A stretch of 53,201 bases of DNA from NCBI GenBank assembly GCA_011620595.1, contig WOYX01000009.1, forward strand, positions 66,961 through 120,161, read 5' to 3'. Origin of the DNA: Bacteroidales bacterium. Its GTDB lineage: Bacteria > Bacteroidota > Bacteroidia > Bacteroidales > VadinHA17. Made by a program: the position numbers and the translations under genes. The notes under the pieces were generated by a model that ran no database searches, was not told the DNA's origin, and saw only the letters and a list, made by a program, of their open reading frames with translations. Of this stretch, positions 15,893-26,500 are shown piece after piece (position 1 is the stretch's first letter; each line of letters opens with the position of its first letter).

Positions 15893-18400
15893 ATGATGAA
15901 AGAAAACCTAGTGCGTGCCTTTTTCCTTTTTGCTTTGTTGTTGACAAGCCTGGCGGCCACAGCTCAGACCGAAGAAAAATTTGTCAGTTACATTTACCCC
16001 GATGAATATACCATAGCCGGCATTACCGTCTCCGGCGTCAAATTCCTTGACCCCACGGCATTGATGGGCATATCTGGCCTCCGTATCGGACAGAAGGCCG
16101 AGATACCCGGGGAACAGATCACCTCCGCGGTGAAGAAACTGTGGGAACAGGGCCTCTTCTCCGATGTGAAGATCACCGTGACACAGATAGAGGGAGAGAA
16201 CATATGGCTCGATATTTATCTTCAGGAGAGGCCACGTCTCTCAACAATCCGGTTCGAAGGGGTACGAAAATCGGAAGAGACGGACCTCACCGAGAAACTG
16301 AGCCTTCCCAGCGGCTCTCAGGTCACTGCTCACCTTCTCAGCAGGGCAGAGAAGACCATCAAAGATCATTATATCGAAAAGGGGTTCCTCAATACCGAGG
16401 TGAACATTGTGCAGAAGGATGACCCCGATATGCCCAACAATGTAGTGCTAAGTGTTATCGTTAACAAGAACGAGAAGGTCAAGATACAGGAGATACGGTT
16501 TGAAGGAAACGAGTTCTTCGAAGACAAAAGGCTGCGCAGGGTGATGAAGAACACCAAGCAGAAGGACCTCAACATCTTCAAGGGCTCAAAATATATCGAG
16601 GATAAGTTTGAGGAGGACCGCAACAGCCTGGTTGAATTCTACAATGAGAACGGCTTCCGCGACTTCCGGGTGCTGGGCGATTCCACATATACCCTGGAGG
16701 ACGGCAAGATTGTGCTGGTGGTGAAGTTAAAAGAAGGTAATCAGTACTACCTCAGGAATGTCGACTGGGTGGGCAACAGCATCTATACCAGGGACCAGCT
16801 CAACAGGGTCTTCAACTTCCCTTCCGGTGAGGTTTACAATCAGAGCACCATCTATAAGCGGCTCATCGAAGACGAGGATGCCGTTAACTCGCTTTACCTC
16901 AACTACGGATATCTCTTCTCTAGGGTTACGCCCGTAGAAAAGAATGTGGAGGGTGACTCCATCGATCTTGAGGTGAGGATATTCGAGGGTGACCCCGCCA
17001 ACCTCAACAATGTAATCATCAGCGGCAACACGCGCACCAATGAACATGTGGCCCGTCGTGAGCTCTATACCATGCCCGGCGATCTCTTCTCCAAGGAGAA
17101 TATCATCCGTTCCGTAAGGCAGGTGGCCGTGCTCGGTCACTTCGATCCCGAGAAGATCAACCCGCAGCCCATCCCTGACCAGATCAACGGTACCGTCGAT
17201 CTGCTATATGCCCTAGAGGAGAAAGCCAACGACCAGTTTGAGATCTCCGGCGGTTGGGGTGCCGGCATGCTGGTGGGAACAGTGGGGGTGAGGTTCAATA
17301 ACTTCGCCATGCGAAACTTCTTCAAGTGGAAGGAGTGGAGGCCATATCCCTCTGGCGACGGCCAGTCGCTGCAGATCAGGGCCCAGTCGAACGGACGCGT
17401 ATACCAGTCGTACAATATATCATTCATTGAGCCCTGGCTCGGCGGCAAGAAACCCAACACCCTGTCGCTCTCAGCCTTCCGCTCACTGATGACCAATGGC
17501 TCCCCCAGGGGTTCTGACGACAGGCAGCATATGATCATCGACGGTGCCTCGGTAGGCTTCGGCAAGAGACTGGAGTGGCCCGATGACTATTTCTCGGTCT
17601 TCTATGAGGGCAGCTACCAGCGTTACAGCATGCACAACTATTCCCAGTACCAGTTCCTCTTTGACAACGGCGACGCCAACCTGGCATCGGTTACTGCAAG
17701 AGTGACACGCTTCTCGGCAGGGCCTAATACCATCTATCCCCGCAGCGGTTCGACATTCAGCCTCTCTCTGCAGATGACGCCGCCCTATTCAGCCCTCAGC
17801 GGCAAGGATATGTCTGCTCTTCCCGATGAGGAAAAATACCGGTGGATAGAGTTTTACAAGACGGTCTTCAAGGCCGATTACTACTATCCTCTCACATCTG
17901 ACAACAAGCTGGTGCTCAATGCCCGCGCCGCATTCGGGTATCTCGGTTTCTACAATAAAGATATCGGACCATCACCCTTTGAAAATTTCTATGTCGGCGG
18001 CGACGGCATGTCCGGATACAGCTTCTACGGCCGTGAGGTCATCGCTCTCAGGGGTTACACCAACGGCTCGCTGACACCCACACAGATAAAAGATAACAGG
18101 ATCGTGGAGGTGGGTAACGTCTATTCCAAGTTAACCCTGGAGCTTCGCTACCCGGTATCGCTCAACCCCCAGGCCACCATCTACGGCCTCGCCTTTCTTG
18201 AGGCCGGGAGGGCATGGTACGGCCTGAAGGAATTCAACCCCTTCAGGATGAACCGTTCGGCAGGCATAGGCCTCAGAGCCAACCTTCCCATGTTTGGCCT
18301 CCTGGGCATCGACTGGGGATACGGATTTGACACTCCCGTCAGCGGCAGGGCCGATGACGGCGGAAGCCAGTTCCATTTTGTTATAGGACAGCAATTTTGA
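15893..18400 (+). CDS. bamA: Outer membrane protein assembly factor BamA
   Basis: An 835-residue Omp85 protein that inserts beta-barrel proteins into the outer membrane. A signal peptide (FFLFALLLTSLAATAQ) is followed by several POTRA domains (about residues 35-400, e.g. ITVSGVKFLDPTALMGISGL and EIRFEGNEFFEDKRLRRVMKN). A C-terminal barrel ends in Phe (FHFVIGQQF), and RGYTNGS sits in the barrel. The frame is open upstream through uppS, but MMKENLVRAFF just after the uppS stop is the sensible start. Downstream ompH genes encode periplasmic chaperones for the same pathway. Confidence 0.95.
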   Translation: MMKENLVRAFFLFALLLTSLAATAQTEEKFVSYIYPDEYTIAGITVSGVKFLDPTALMGISGLRIGQKAEIPGEQITSAVKKLWEQGLFSDVKITVTQIEGENIWLDIYLQERPRLSTIRFEGVRKSEETDLTEKLSLPSGSQVTAHLLSRAEKTIKDHYIEKGFLNTEVNIVQKDDPDMPNNVVLSVIVNKNEKVKIQEIRFEGNEFFEDKRLRRVMKNTKQKDLNIFKGSKYIEDKFEEDRNSLVEFYNENGFRDFRVLGDSTYTLEDGKIVLVVKLKEGNQYYLRNVDWVGNSIYTRDQLNRVFNFPSGEVYNQSTIYKRLIEDEDAVNSLYLNYGYLFSRVTPVEKNVEGDSIDLEVRIFEGDPANLNNVIISGNTRTNEHVARRELYTMPGDLFSKENIIRSVRQVAVLGHFDPEKINPQPIPDQINGTVDLLYALEEKANDQFEISGGWGAGMLVGTVGVRFNNFAMRNFFKWKEWRPYPSGDGQSLQIRAQSNGRVYQSYNISFIEPWLGGKKPNTLSLSAFRSLMTNGSPRGSDDRQHMIIDGASVGFGKRLEWPDDYFSVFYEGSYQRYSMHNYSQYQFLFDNGDANLASVTARVTRFSAGPNTIYPRSGSTFSLSLQMTPPYSALSGKDMSALPDEEKYRWIEFYKTVFKADYYYPLTSDNKLVLNARAAFGYLGFYNKDIGPSPFENFYVGGDGMSGYSFYGREVIALRGYTNGSLTPTQIKDNRIVEVGNVYSKLTLELRYPVSLNPQATIYGLAFLEAGRAWYGLKEFNPFRMNRSAGIGLRANLPMFGLLGIDWGYGFDTPVSGRADDGGSQFHFVIGQQF

Positions 18401-18427
18401 CAGACAACAATCTAAAAAAAACAAGCT

Positions 18428-18943
18428 ATGAAGAAGATCATCGTTTTGACAGTACTGGTGCTTGCCGCATCATTCACCGGCATGGCACAGAAGTTTGCCT
18501 TCGTTGACAGCGAATATATAAGGAACAATATTCCGGCCTTCACCGCGGCACAGCAGCAGCTCGACAAACTCTCCAAAGGATGGGAGAAGGAGGTGGCTGA
18601 CGGCTATGCAGCCGTGGAGCAGATGTACAAGGATTACCAGGCTGAGGTGGTGCTGCTGACACAGGACCAGAAGAGACAGAGGGAAGAGGCCATCATTGCC
18701 AGGGAAAAAGAGGTGAAGGAGTTGCAGAATACCTACTTCGGAATGGAGGGCGAACTCTTCAGGAAACGCGAAGAGATGGTTAAACCTATTCAGGATGAGA
18801 TACTCAGAGCCATCAAGGAGATATCCGTGGAGGGCAGTTATGCAGTGATCTTTGACACATCCGCAGGATCAAACATACTCTTTGCCAACCCGCGGTACGA
18901 TCTCTCCGACCAGGTCCTGCAAAAACTCGGTTATAAGAATTAA
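18428..18943 (+). CDS. OmpH/Skp-family periplasmic chaperone (copy 1)
   Basis: A 171-residue Skp-like protein: signal peptide (MKKIIVLTVLVLAASFTGMAQ), an N-terminal strand KFAFVDSEYI, a long charged alpha-helical arm (about residues 45-115, e.g. QKRQREEAIIAREKEVKELQN), and a C-terminal strand YAVIFDTSAGSNILFANP. Skp trimers escort unfolded outer-membrane proteins to BamA. It lies 27 bases after bamA and next to a paralogue. Confidence 0.92.
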   Translation: MKKIIVLTVLVLAASFTGMAQKFAFVDSEYIRNNIPAFTAAQQQLDKLSKGWEKEVADGYAAVEQMYKDYQAEVVLLTQDQKRQREEAIIAREKEVKELQNTYFGMEGELFRKREEMVKPIQDEILRAIKEISVEGSYAVIFDTSAGSNILFANPRYDLSDQVLQKLGYKN

Positions 18944-18985
18944 ATAATAATTACATTTGCACACTAAAATTTGAATAAAAAGAAG

Positions 18986-19501
18986 ATGAAAAAAGTATTT
19001 GGGATACTCCTGTTTGCTGTACTGGTTTTTACGGCACAGGACGGATTTGCTCAGTCGTTCAAGACAGGTCATATCAACCGTGACGATATCATCATGAACA
19101 TGCCTGACTATGACTCAGCCATGACAAAGTACAATGCATTCGGGCAGGAGCTTACAAATGCTTTGGAACTGATGCAGGTTGAATACAACAACAAGCTGGA
19201 TCAGTATGTACGTGACAGCAAGAACCTCACCGATATCGTCAAGGCAAACAAGGAGCAGGAGCTTGCCGACATGCAGAACCGCATCGGCAACTTCCAGCAG
19301 CAGGCCCAGGTGCAGCTCCAGGAGAAGCAGGCTGAACTGCTTAACCCGATCATTGAGAAGGCTACCGTTGCAATCAATGCCGTTGCAAAGGAGGGAGGCT
19401 TCGTATATATATATGATATACGCACCCTTGTTTACGTTGACACTGCAAAGAGCCCTGATATCGGTCCGCTGGTGAAGACCAAACTTGGAATAAAGGAATA
19501 A
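18986..19501 (+). CDS. OmpH/Skp-family periplasmic chaperone (copy 2)
   Basis: A 171-residue paralogue of the preceding gene with its own signal peptide (MKKVFGILLFAVLVFTAQDGFAQ). It has the same plan: a short strand FKTGHINRDDIIMNMP, a coiled helical arm rich in Gln, Glu and Lys, and a closing GFVYIYDIRTLVYVD. ATG 18986 is preferred over an in-frame TTG at 18971. The pair may form mixed trimers, which is inference. Confidence 0.92.
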   Translation: MKKVFGILLFAVLVFTAQDGFAQSFKTGHINRDDIIMNMPDYDSAMTKYNAFGQELTNALELMQVEYNNKLDQYVRDSKNLTDIVKANKEQELADMQNRIGNFQQQAQVQLQEKQAELLNPIIEKATVAINAVAKEGGFVYIYDIRTLVYVDTAKSPDIGPLVKTKLGIKE

Positions 19502-19591
19502 ACAGAATCTCAGCACGGATACCCGCCGGCCTTGCTCCGTCATAGCGGCTCAGCAATGGCGATGTCGGCGGGCTTCCATGCTATTGCAATC

Positions 19592-20398
19592 ATGGAAGCA
19601 GCAAACCGCCCTATAGGTATTTTTGATTCAGGAGTAGGAGGACTGACGGTGGCACATGCCATCAGGCAAAACCTCCCGGGAGAAAGAATAGTTTATTTCG
19701 GCGACACCGCACATCTTCCATACGGCGACAAGTCCGAGGAGGCCATCAGAGGTTACTCCGGGCGTATCACTGAGTTCCTGCTTGAGCACGATGCCAAACT
19801 TGTGCTTATAGCCTGCAACTCTGCATCCGCATCGGCCTATGAGAGTCTTGAGGAGGAGTACCGCGACAGGGTGCTGATCCTCGACGTGATAAACCCGGTG
19901 GTGCGGTATGTCGCCTCACGCAACTACCGCAGGATAGGGGTGATAGGCACCAAGAGAACCATCAGCTCCGGCACCTATGAAAAGAAAATTACCGCAGCAT
20001 CGCCCTCAACGGTACTGGCATCCATGGCAACACCTCTGCTCGTGCCGATGATCGAGGAGGGATTTATCTTTGATGACATCAGCAACGCCATCATACGGAC
20101 CTATCTCTCCGATGCCAGGCTTGCTGACATAAGTGCACTCATACTCGGCTGCACCCATTACCCGATCATAAAAAATCAGATCAGCAAGTTTTTTAATTTT
20201 GATGTTGAGGTTATCGACTCGGGCCGGCATGTTGCCGCCCTGCTGAAGGAGACGCTCGAGAAACATGACCTTCTGAACCGGAACGGATCAGGCGAGGATC
20301 TTTTCTTTGTATCCGACTACACCGACTATTTTGAAAAGATAGCGAGAATATTTTTCGAGAGCAACATCAATCTTCAAAAGGCTGACATCTGGCGCTGA
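19592..20398 (+). CDS. murI: Glutamate racemase
   Basis: A 268-residue racemase making D-glutamate for peptidoglycan. Both catalytic cysteines are in their standard contexts: LIACNSASASA (about residue 74) and LGCTHYPI (about 185). IGIFDSGVGGLTV at the N-terminus is the substrate-binding signature. An in-frame TTG upstream (19532) extends the frame, but ATG 19592 gives the normal length. It closes the envelope gene run. Confidence 0.95.
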   Translation: MEAANRPIGIFDSGVGGLTVAHAIRQNLPGERIVYFGDTAHLPYGDKSEEAIRGYSGRITEFLLEHDAKLVLIACNSASASAYESLEEEYRDRVLILDVINPVVRYVASRNYRRIGVIGTKRTISSGTYEKKITAASPSTVLASMATPLLVPMIEEGFIFDDISNAIIRTYLSDARLADISALILGCTHYPIIKNQISKFFNFDVEVIDSGRHVAALLKETLEKHDLLNRNGSGEDLFFVSDYTDYFEKIARIFFESNINLQKADIWR

Positions 20399-20572
20399 AA
20401 GATATCCTTGCCTGCAGGTGACGGCGATTTAACCCTTCCGGCTATTCAGTTGCCGTTAATGGCATATATGATTAAAATCATATAGTTATATCAGCGTATT
20501 GCTGAACTTAGCTCCTTCAAACGGGTTAACTCTTCAAAACTTCTTTATTAAAACAAATAGTTCAATTATATC

Positions 20573-22417
20573 ATGGAAAAAAGATTAAAGGTCATTGAGA
20601 AAGATGATGTGGTGGTAAGGTTTTCGGGTGATTCCGGAGACGGGATGCAGCTTACCGGCACCCTCTTTTCCACCACGTCGGCGCTGTTCGGTCATGACAT
20701 CTCCACATTCCCCGATTATCCGTCGGAGATACGTGCTCCGCAGGGAACCGTGGGAGGGGTTTCGGGCTTCCAGGTTCACATAGGGCACAAGCAGGTAAAT
20801 ACCCCCGGCGACTACGCCGACGTGCTCGTGGCAATGAATCCGGCAGCAGTGCGCGCCAATGCCAGGTACCTGGCCAAGGGCTCAACTATCATCTATGACT
20901 CTGACAGCTTCACCGAAAAGCAGATACTGCGTGCAGGTTACAAATCGGATCCCTTTATTGAAGACAAGCTCGACGGCATGCATCTTATTGCTGCCCCCAT
21001 AACCACACTGGTGAAGGAGGTACTGAAAGATACGGAGCTTGACCCCAAGTCGATACTTCGCACAAAGAATATGTTTGCCCTGGGGATGGTATACTGGCTC
21101 TTTGACAGCAAACTCAAATACACTGAAGATTTCATTGAGGAGAAATTCGGCAAGAAGCCGCTTATGGCCGAGGCAAACAGCAAGGTGCTTCGTGCCGGCT
21201 ACTACTATGCCGAGACCATACAGGCCATCGCTCCGTCATACAGGGTGAGCCCTGCGAACATAGAGAAGGGTACCTACCGCAATATCAACGGCAACCAGGC
21301 CACCTCATGGGGTCTTCTGGCTGCTGCAGAGAAGGCTGGACTGAAGCTTTTCATCGGCTCCTATCCCATCACCCCGGCAACCGGCATCCTCGAAGAGCTG
21401 GCGCTGCGCAAGGACCTGGGAGCCAAGAGCCTGCAGGCTGAAGATGAGATAGCTGGCATATGCAGCGCCATCGGTGCCAGCTTCGCGGGAAGCCTGGCCG
21501 TGACATCCACCTCAGGACCGGGATTTGCACTCAAATCGGAGGCACTGAACCTGGCAGTCATGACCGAGCTGCCGCTGGTGGTCATAAACGTTCAGAGGGG
21601 AGGACCCTCGACGGGCCTCCCCACCAAGACTGAACAGGCAGACCTGTGGCAGGCCCTCTATGGCCGTAACGGAGAGAGCCCCGTGGTGGTGATGGCAGCA
21701 GGAACTCCTTCGGACTGCTTCCACTACGCCTTCAGGGCAGCCAAGATCGCCATTGAATATATGACGCCGGTGGTGCTGCTGACAGACAGCTACCTGGCCA
21801 ACGGAAGCGAACCGTGGAAGATACCCTCCATGAGTGACATGCCTTCAATCAAGGTGCCATGGGCAGAGAAAACCGAGACAGAGTATCTACCGTATGAGAG
21901 AGATCCCGTCAAACACTCCCGTAAATGGGCAGTGCCCGGGATGGCCGGCCTCGAACACCGCATTGGCGGCCTCGAGAAAACCATCAGGGGAAGCGTCTCC
22001 TACACCCCGGAGAACCATGAGTATATGGTTAAGATCAGGAATGAGAAGGTGGAAGCGGTGGTAGCTGAGGTACCTGACCTGAAGGTCACCGGTGCCGACA
22101 ACGGAGACCTGCTGGTAATCGGCTGGGGCAGCAGCCACGGCCACGTTGTCACTGCCGTCACCGAACTGCAGGAGGAGGGATATAATGTGTCGGCAGTGAA
22201 CTTCAACTATATCAGGCCCCTGCCAAAGAATACCGCGCAGGTGTTCGAAGGTTTCAAAAAGCTGGTAGTGTGCGAGCTTAACCTCGGGCAGTTTGCCAAC
22301 TATTTGAGAATCAAGCATCAGAAGTTCACCTATCATCAGTATAACAAGGTGCAGGGACTGCCGTTCACTGTGAAGGAGATAAAAGAATACTGTATTAAAT
22401 TGCTGGAGGAGAAATAA
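20573..22417 (+). CDS. korA: 2-oxoacid:ferredoxin oxidoreductase, fused gamma-alpha subunit (KorA-type)
   Basis: A 614-residue protein. Residues about 10-190 are the gamma domain (VRFSGDSGDGMQLTG ... DYPSEIRAPQGTVGGVSGFQVH). Residues about 225-600 are the alpha pyrimidine-binding domain (GSYPITPATGILEELA, LAVMTELPLVVINVQRGGPSTGLPTK). With the beta subunit next door it forms the two-gene enzyme that oxidises a 2-oxoacid to acyl-CoA and reduces ferredoxin. 2-Oxoglutarate is the usual substrate of this fused type, but the specificity cannot be read from sequence alone. Confidence 0.93.
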   Translation: MEKRLKVIEKDDVVVRFSGDSGDGMQLTGTLFSTTSALFGHDISTFPDYPSEIRAPQGTVGGVSGFQVHIGHKQVNTPGDYADVLVAMNPAAVRANARYLAKGSTIIYDSDSFTEKQILRAGYKSDPFIEDKLDGMHLIAAPITTLVKEVLKDTELDPKSILRTKNMFALGMVYWLFDSKLKYTEDFIEEKFGKKPLMAEANSKVLRAGYYYAETIQAIAPSYRVSPANIEKGTYRNINGNQATSWGLLAAAEKAGLKLFIGSYPITPATGILEELALRKDLGAKSLQAEDEIAGICSAIGASFAGSLAVTSTSGPGFALKSEALNLAVMTELPLVVINVQRGGPSTGLPTKTEQADLWQALYGRNGESPVVVMAAGTPSDCFHYAFRAAKIAIEYMTPVVLLTDSYLANGSEPWKIPSMSDMPSIKVPWAEKTETEYLPYERDPVKHSRKWAVPGMAGLEHRIGGLEKTIRGSVSYTPENHEYMVKIRNEKVEAVVAEVPDLKVTGADNGDLLVIGWGSSHGHVVTAVTELQEEGYNVSAVNFNYIRPLPKNTAQVFEGFKKLVVCELNLGQFANYLRIKHQKFTYHQYNKVQGLPFTVKEIKEYCIKLLEEK

Positions 22418-22418
22418 A

Positions 22419-23444
22419 ATGACTGAAACAACAACACACGAGAACCACTACGTCGCCAAAGACTTCAAGAGTGACCAGGAGGTAAGATGGTGCCCCGGAT
22501 GCGGTGATCACGGCATCCTCGCTTCACTGCAGAAGGTACTTGCCGAGCTTGATATACCAAAGGAAAAATATGTCTTCGTCTCCGGTATCGGATGCTCTTC
22601 AAGGCTTCCATATTACATGAACACCTACGGTTTCCACGGTATACACGGGAGGGCAGCACCAATAGCCACAGGTATCAAGATCGCCAATCCTGACTTGATG
22701 GTCTGGATGATGACCGGCGACGGCGATGCACTTGCCATCGGAGGCAACCACTTTATACATGCAATCAGACGCAATATTGACATCAAGATCATACTGTTCA
22801 ACAATGAGATCTACGGCCTCACCAAGGGACAGTATTCTCCCACTTCGAAAAAGGGGCTGGTGACCAAGACATCGCCCTACGGAACCATAGAGGAGCCATT
22901 TAGGATAGGCGAGCTGACCATAGGAGCCAGCGGACGTTTTTTCGCCCGCACGGTGGACTATAACCTGCAGCTCTCCAATGAGGTCTACAAGGAGACTGCC
23001 CTCTTCAACGGTACCGCCGTGGTGGAGGTAATTCAGAACTGCGTCATCTTCAACGACGGAGCCCATGACCTCATCACCAACAAGGAGACCAGGGATGACA
23101 ACACCCTGGTGCTTCGTCACGGTGAGCCGATGATCTTTGGCAAGAACCGCGACAAGGGTATTACCCTTGAGAATCTTAAGCTGAAGGTGATAAAGTTCGG
23201 GGAGAACGGCTACACGGAGAAGGATGTGCTGGTGCATGACGCCCACGAGCCCAATCCCGGTATTCATTACAGGCTGGCAGGCATGCATCTTCCGGAATAC
23301 CCGGTAGCACTCGGCGTCATCAGGTCGATCAGGGACCACACATATGATGAAGCTATGCGCGACCAGCACGTGAGGATCCAGGAAGCCTCGAAGATAAAAT
23401 CCGTGGATGAGCTCCTGCACAGCGGAGCTACATGGAAGAAATAG
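22419..23444 (+). CDS. korB: 2-oxoacid:ferredoxin oxidoreductase beta subunit (KorB-type)
   Basis: A 341-residue TPP-binding subunit. The thiamine-diphosphate motif is GDGDALAIGGNHFIHA ... FNNEIYGLTKGQYSPTS, near residues 100-145. Cluster-binding cysteines can be read in RWCPGCGDHG and GIGCSSR. Its ATG directly follows the korA stop with a single base between, and the AGGAGG in TGGAGGAG gives a clear ribosome-binding site. It contributes the catalytic and iron-sulfur site of the complex. Confidence 0.94.
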   Translation: MTETTTHENHYVAKDFKSDQEVRWCPGCGDHGILASLQKVLAELDIPKEKYVFVSGIGCSSRLPYYMNTYGFHGIHGRAAPIATGIKIANPDLMVWMMTGDGDALAIGGNHFIHAIRRNIDIKIILFNNEIYGLTKGQYSPTSKKGLVTKTSPYGTIEEPFRIGELTIGASGRFFARTVDYNLQLSNEVYKETALFNGTAVVEVIQNCVIFNDGAHDLITNKETRDDNTLVLRHGEPMIFGKNRDKGITLENLKLKVIKFGENGYTEKDVLVHDAHEPNPGIHYRLAGMHLPEYPVALGVIRSIRDHTYDEAMRDQHVRIQEASKIKSVDELLHSGATWKK

Positions 23445-23492
23445 CAACTGTCCATTACCCCGCGTGACGGCGCTTTTCTTCATCTATTTTGC

Positions 23493-23500
23493 TAAATTTG
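23493..23500 (+). promoter_or_regulatory. -7 box for the PEP-synthase-like gene
   Basis: TAAATTTG is an exact TAnnTTTG, 25 bases before the start codon at 23526. It implies separate transcription from korAB. Confidence 0.5.
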
Positions 23501-23525
23501 GCATCTGAAATCACACGATGCTGAT

Positions 23526-26500
23526 ATGGATGAACAGCCCGGAACAGGGGCCCGGAGAGACCGTGCCCTGCAACAGCAGGAAGAACGACTGAAAGAACTG
23601 GCATGCATTAACCGGGTAACCCTGATGCTCAAAGAGGGGAAGCCGGTTGAGGAGACACTGCAGCAGCTGGTGCTGTTACTTCCCTCTGCCATGCAGTACC
23701 CTGACCAGACCGCAGTCAGAATCATCTATGAAGGGAAAAGCTTCGAGACACCAAAATTCTCAGAGACAGAATGGAAGATCATCCGTAACTTCCAGACAAT
23801 AGATGCAGAAGGGACTATAGAGATATTCTATACTACAGAGTTCCCTGAAGAGGATGCGGGACCCTTTCTTAAGGAGGAGAATGACCTCCTGAGAAATGTG
23901 TCGGGACTGATCACCCGGTATATCAACGGCCTGAAGGCCAGGGAGTTTGTATCTCAGACAACGCAGGTCCCTGAAGAGGGTGAGAAGATTGCGGATCAGT
24001 CAACCCGCAAGCTCCTGCAGGAATTCCTTGACAGGTACAATGCTGAGAGGGATGTCTTTCATGATCTTATGCCATTTATGGTCAAGGAGATACTCCTGGT
24101 GGCCAGCCTTTATGACGCCTACTCGATAGAGGGCGAAGGGCGTTTCTCAGACCTTATGCTTGGCGAATACTACCAGATGAGCCTGACCACCCTGCCCCGC
24201 GTCACCGGCGTCTCGGGCGAGGATGAGGCTTTCCTGCGCCTGGAGGCAAGGCACTATGACATGATCATCATCATGGTGGGTGTCGACCGCGAAAGCCCCA
24301 TGAGCCTCTGCACCAAGATCAAGGAGAGATACCCATACATTCCCACATATCTGCTGGTAAACAACCCCAGCGTTATCCCCTATGTCGAGAACCAGAAAAA
24401 GCACGGCATACCGTTTGACAATTATTTTGTCTGGACAGGCGAGTCAAAGGTCTTCTTCGCAATGGTCAAGCTTCTCGAAGACAGGGTCAATGTCGAGAAT
24501 GACACAAAGAAGGGACTCTCCGGCGTCATCCTGATAATCGAGGACATGGCTGACTACTACTCAACATATGTTCCGATGCTCTACACCCTGGTGCTGGAGC
24601 AGACACGCAACCTTATCGAGGAGGTGAGTGCCGATGAGCTATATAAGGTACTGAAGATCAGGGCCCGGCCAAAGATCCTGCTGGCAACCAACTATGAGGA
24701 GGCCATGCTGATCTATAACAAATACAAGGACAGCCTCCTGGGGGTGATCTCTGACATGCGTTTTCCCGAGAAAGGTGAGTTCAACACGAAGGCGGGATAT
24801 AACTTTATCAGTCATATCAGGCAGGAGATGCCCAACCTGCCCGCCGTGCTGCAGTCTTCCGACCCTGACAATGCCAGGTTTGCCGCCGAACTTAACGCCA
24901 GCTTCATCAACAAGAACTCCGAAACCCTGCTTCAGGACCTGAAGTCGTTCATCAACTATTACCTCGGATTTGGCCATTTTGTCTACCGTGACACCAAAGG
25001 CAGGCAGATAGCCGTAGCAAAATCCATGAAGGAATTCCAGTCTTTTCTCAGGACCGTGCCGGAGGATTCGCTTGAGTATCATGCCGTGAAAAACCACTTC
25101 TCACTCTGGCTGATGGCCAGGGGAGAGGTGAAGATTGCCAAGATGATCAACCCGATAAAGCTATCCGACTTCAACAATGTCAGGGAACTGCGCGAGTTTC
25201 TGCTGAACATTGTGAAGCAGCGACGACGCGAGATGAACAAGGGCAAGATTGTCAATTTTGATGAGTCACACGTAGGCGAGGAGACAAATATTGTCAGTTT
25301 TGCCGGTGGATCACTGGGAGGCAAGGGCCGTGGACTGGCCTTCATCAATACCTTGATATACAGTTTTGATTTGGGCAGGCTTACTCCAGGGATCAAAATC
25401 AAGACACCCCTTACCGCCATTATCGGCACCGATGAGTTTGACCACTTCATGGAGAGTAACCATCTCTGGGATGAGGTTACCCGCGGAAAGGACTACCCTG
25501 CGCTCCAGAGGCGTTTCGTGGCAGGCTCTCTCAGCACTGAGCTGAGGAACAAGCTGAGAATCTTCCTCCGCATAAATACCGGACCGCTGGCAGTAAGGTC
25601 GTCGAGCCTCTTCGAAGACTCACTGAGCCAGCCCTTCTCCGGCATCTTCGGCACTTACCTGCTCCCCAACAACCACCCTGACGCAGAGGAGAGGCTCACA
25701 CAACTCTGCAGCGCAATCAAGCTTGTCTTTGCCTCAATATATTCAAATGACTCACGTACCTACTTCGAAGCCATCAACCACAAGGTGGAACAGGAGAAGA
25801 TGGCCATCGTTATACAGACGGTGGTGGGCAGGAAGTACGGCGACATATATTACCCGCATATCAGCGGTATGGCGCAGTCATACAACTTCTATCCCGTAGC
25901 CCACATGACCCCGTCAGACGGATTTGCAGTGATGGCCGTGGGCCTGGGACAGTACGTGCTTGACGGTGAGAGGGCGTTCCGTTTCTCTCCTTCATTCCCT
26001 GATCTGGACATTGTTCCAATAATGGATATCTCCAGGTTCTCACAGGTTGAGTTTTATGCCATCAACATGGCAAACAGCGATGTCGACCTCCTTCAGGGGC
26101 AGCATGCCGGCATGGTCAAGCTCAAAATCAGCAGGGCGGAGAGTGACGGCACAATACAGCATTCAGCTTCCGTGCTCAGTATTGATGATGACACCCTGGT
26201 GCCCGGACTCTATGCCGCGGGACCGAGGGTAATCAACTTTGCCGATATCCTCAAATATGACTATATACCGCTGGCCCCGACACTGAAAAAGGTGCTCGAG
26301 GTGTTCCGCGAGGCCTTCGGCGCCCCGGTGGAGATAGAGTTCGCCGTCGACCTGACAAAGGATGAGGATGGCATGGCCACCTTCTACCTCCTGCAGGTCA
26401 AGCCTCTGGTGGGCAGTGGCGCAGGGTACAGCGTCGATCCCGACTCCGTCTATGATGAACATACGGTGCTCGTTTCCAAAAAGAGCATGGGCAACGGCCT

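Noticed and set aside
22599-23483. Minus-strand frame of 294 codons opposite korB
   Set aside because: korB has unmistakable TPP motifs. The antisense frame has none and no ribosome-binding site.
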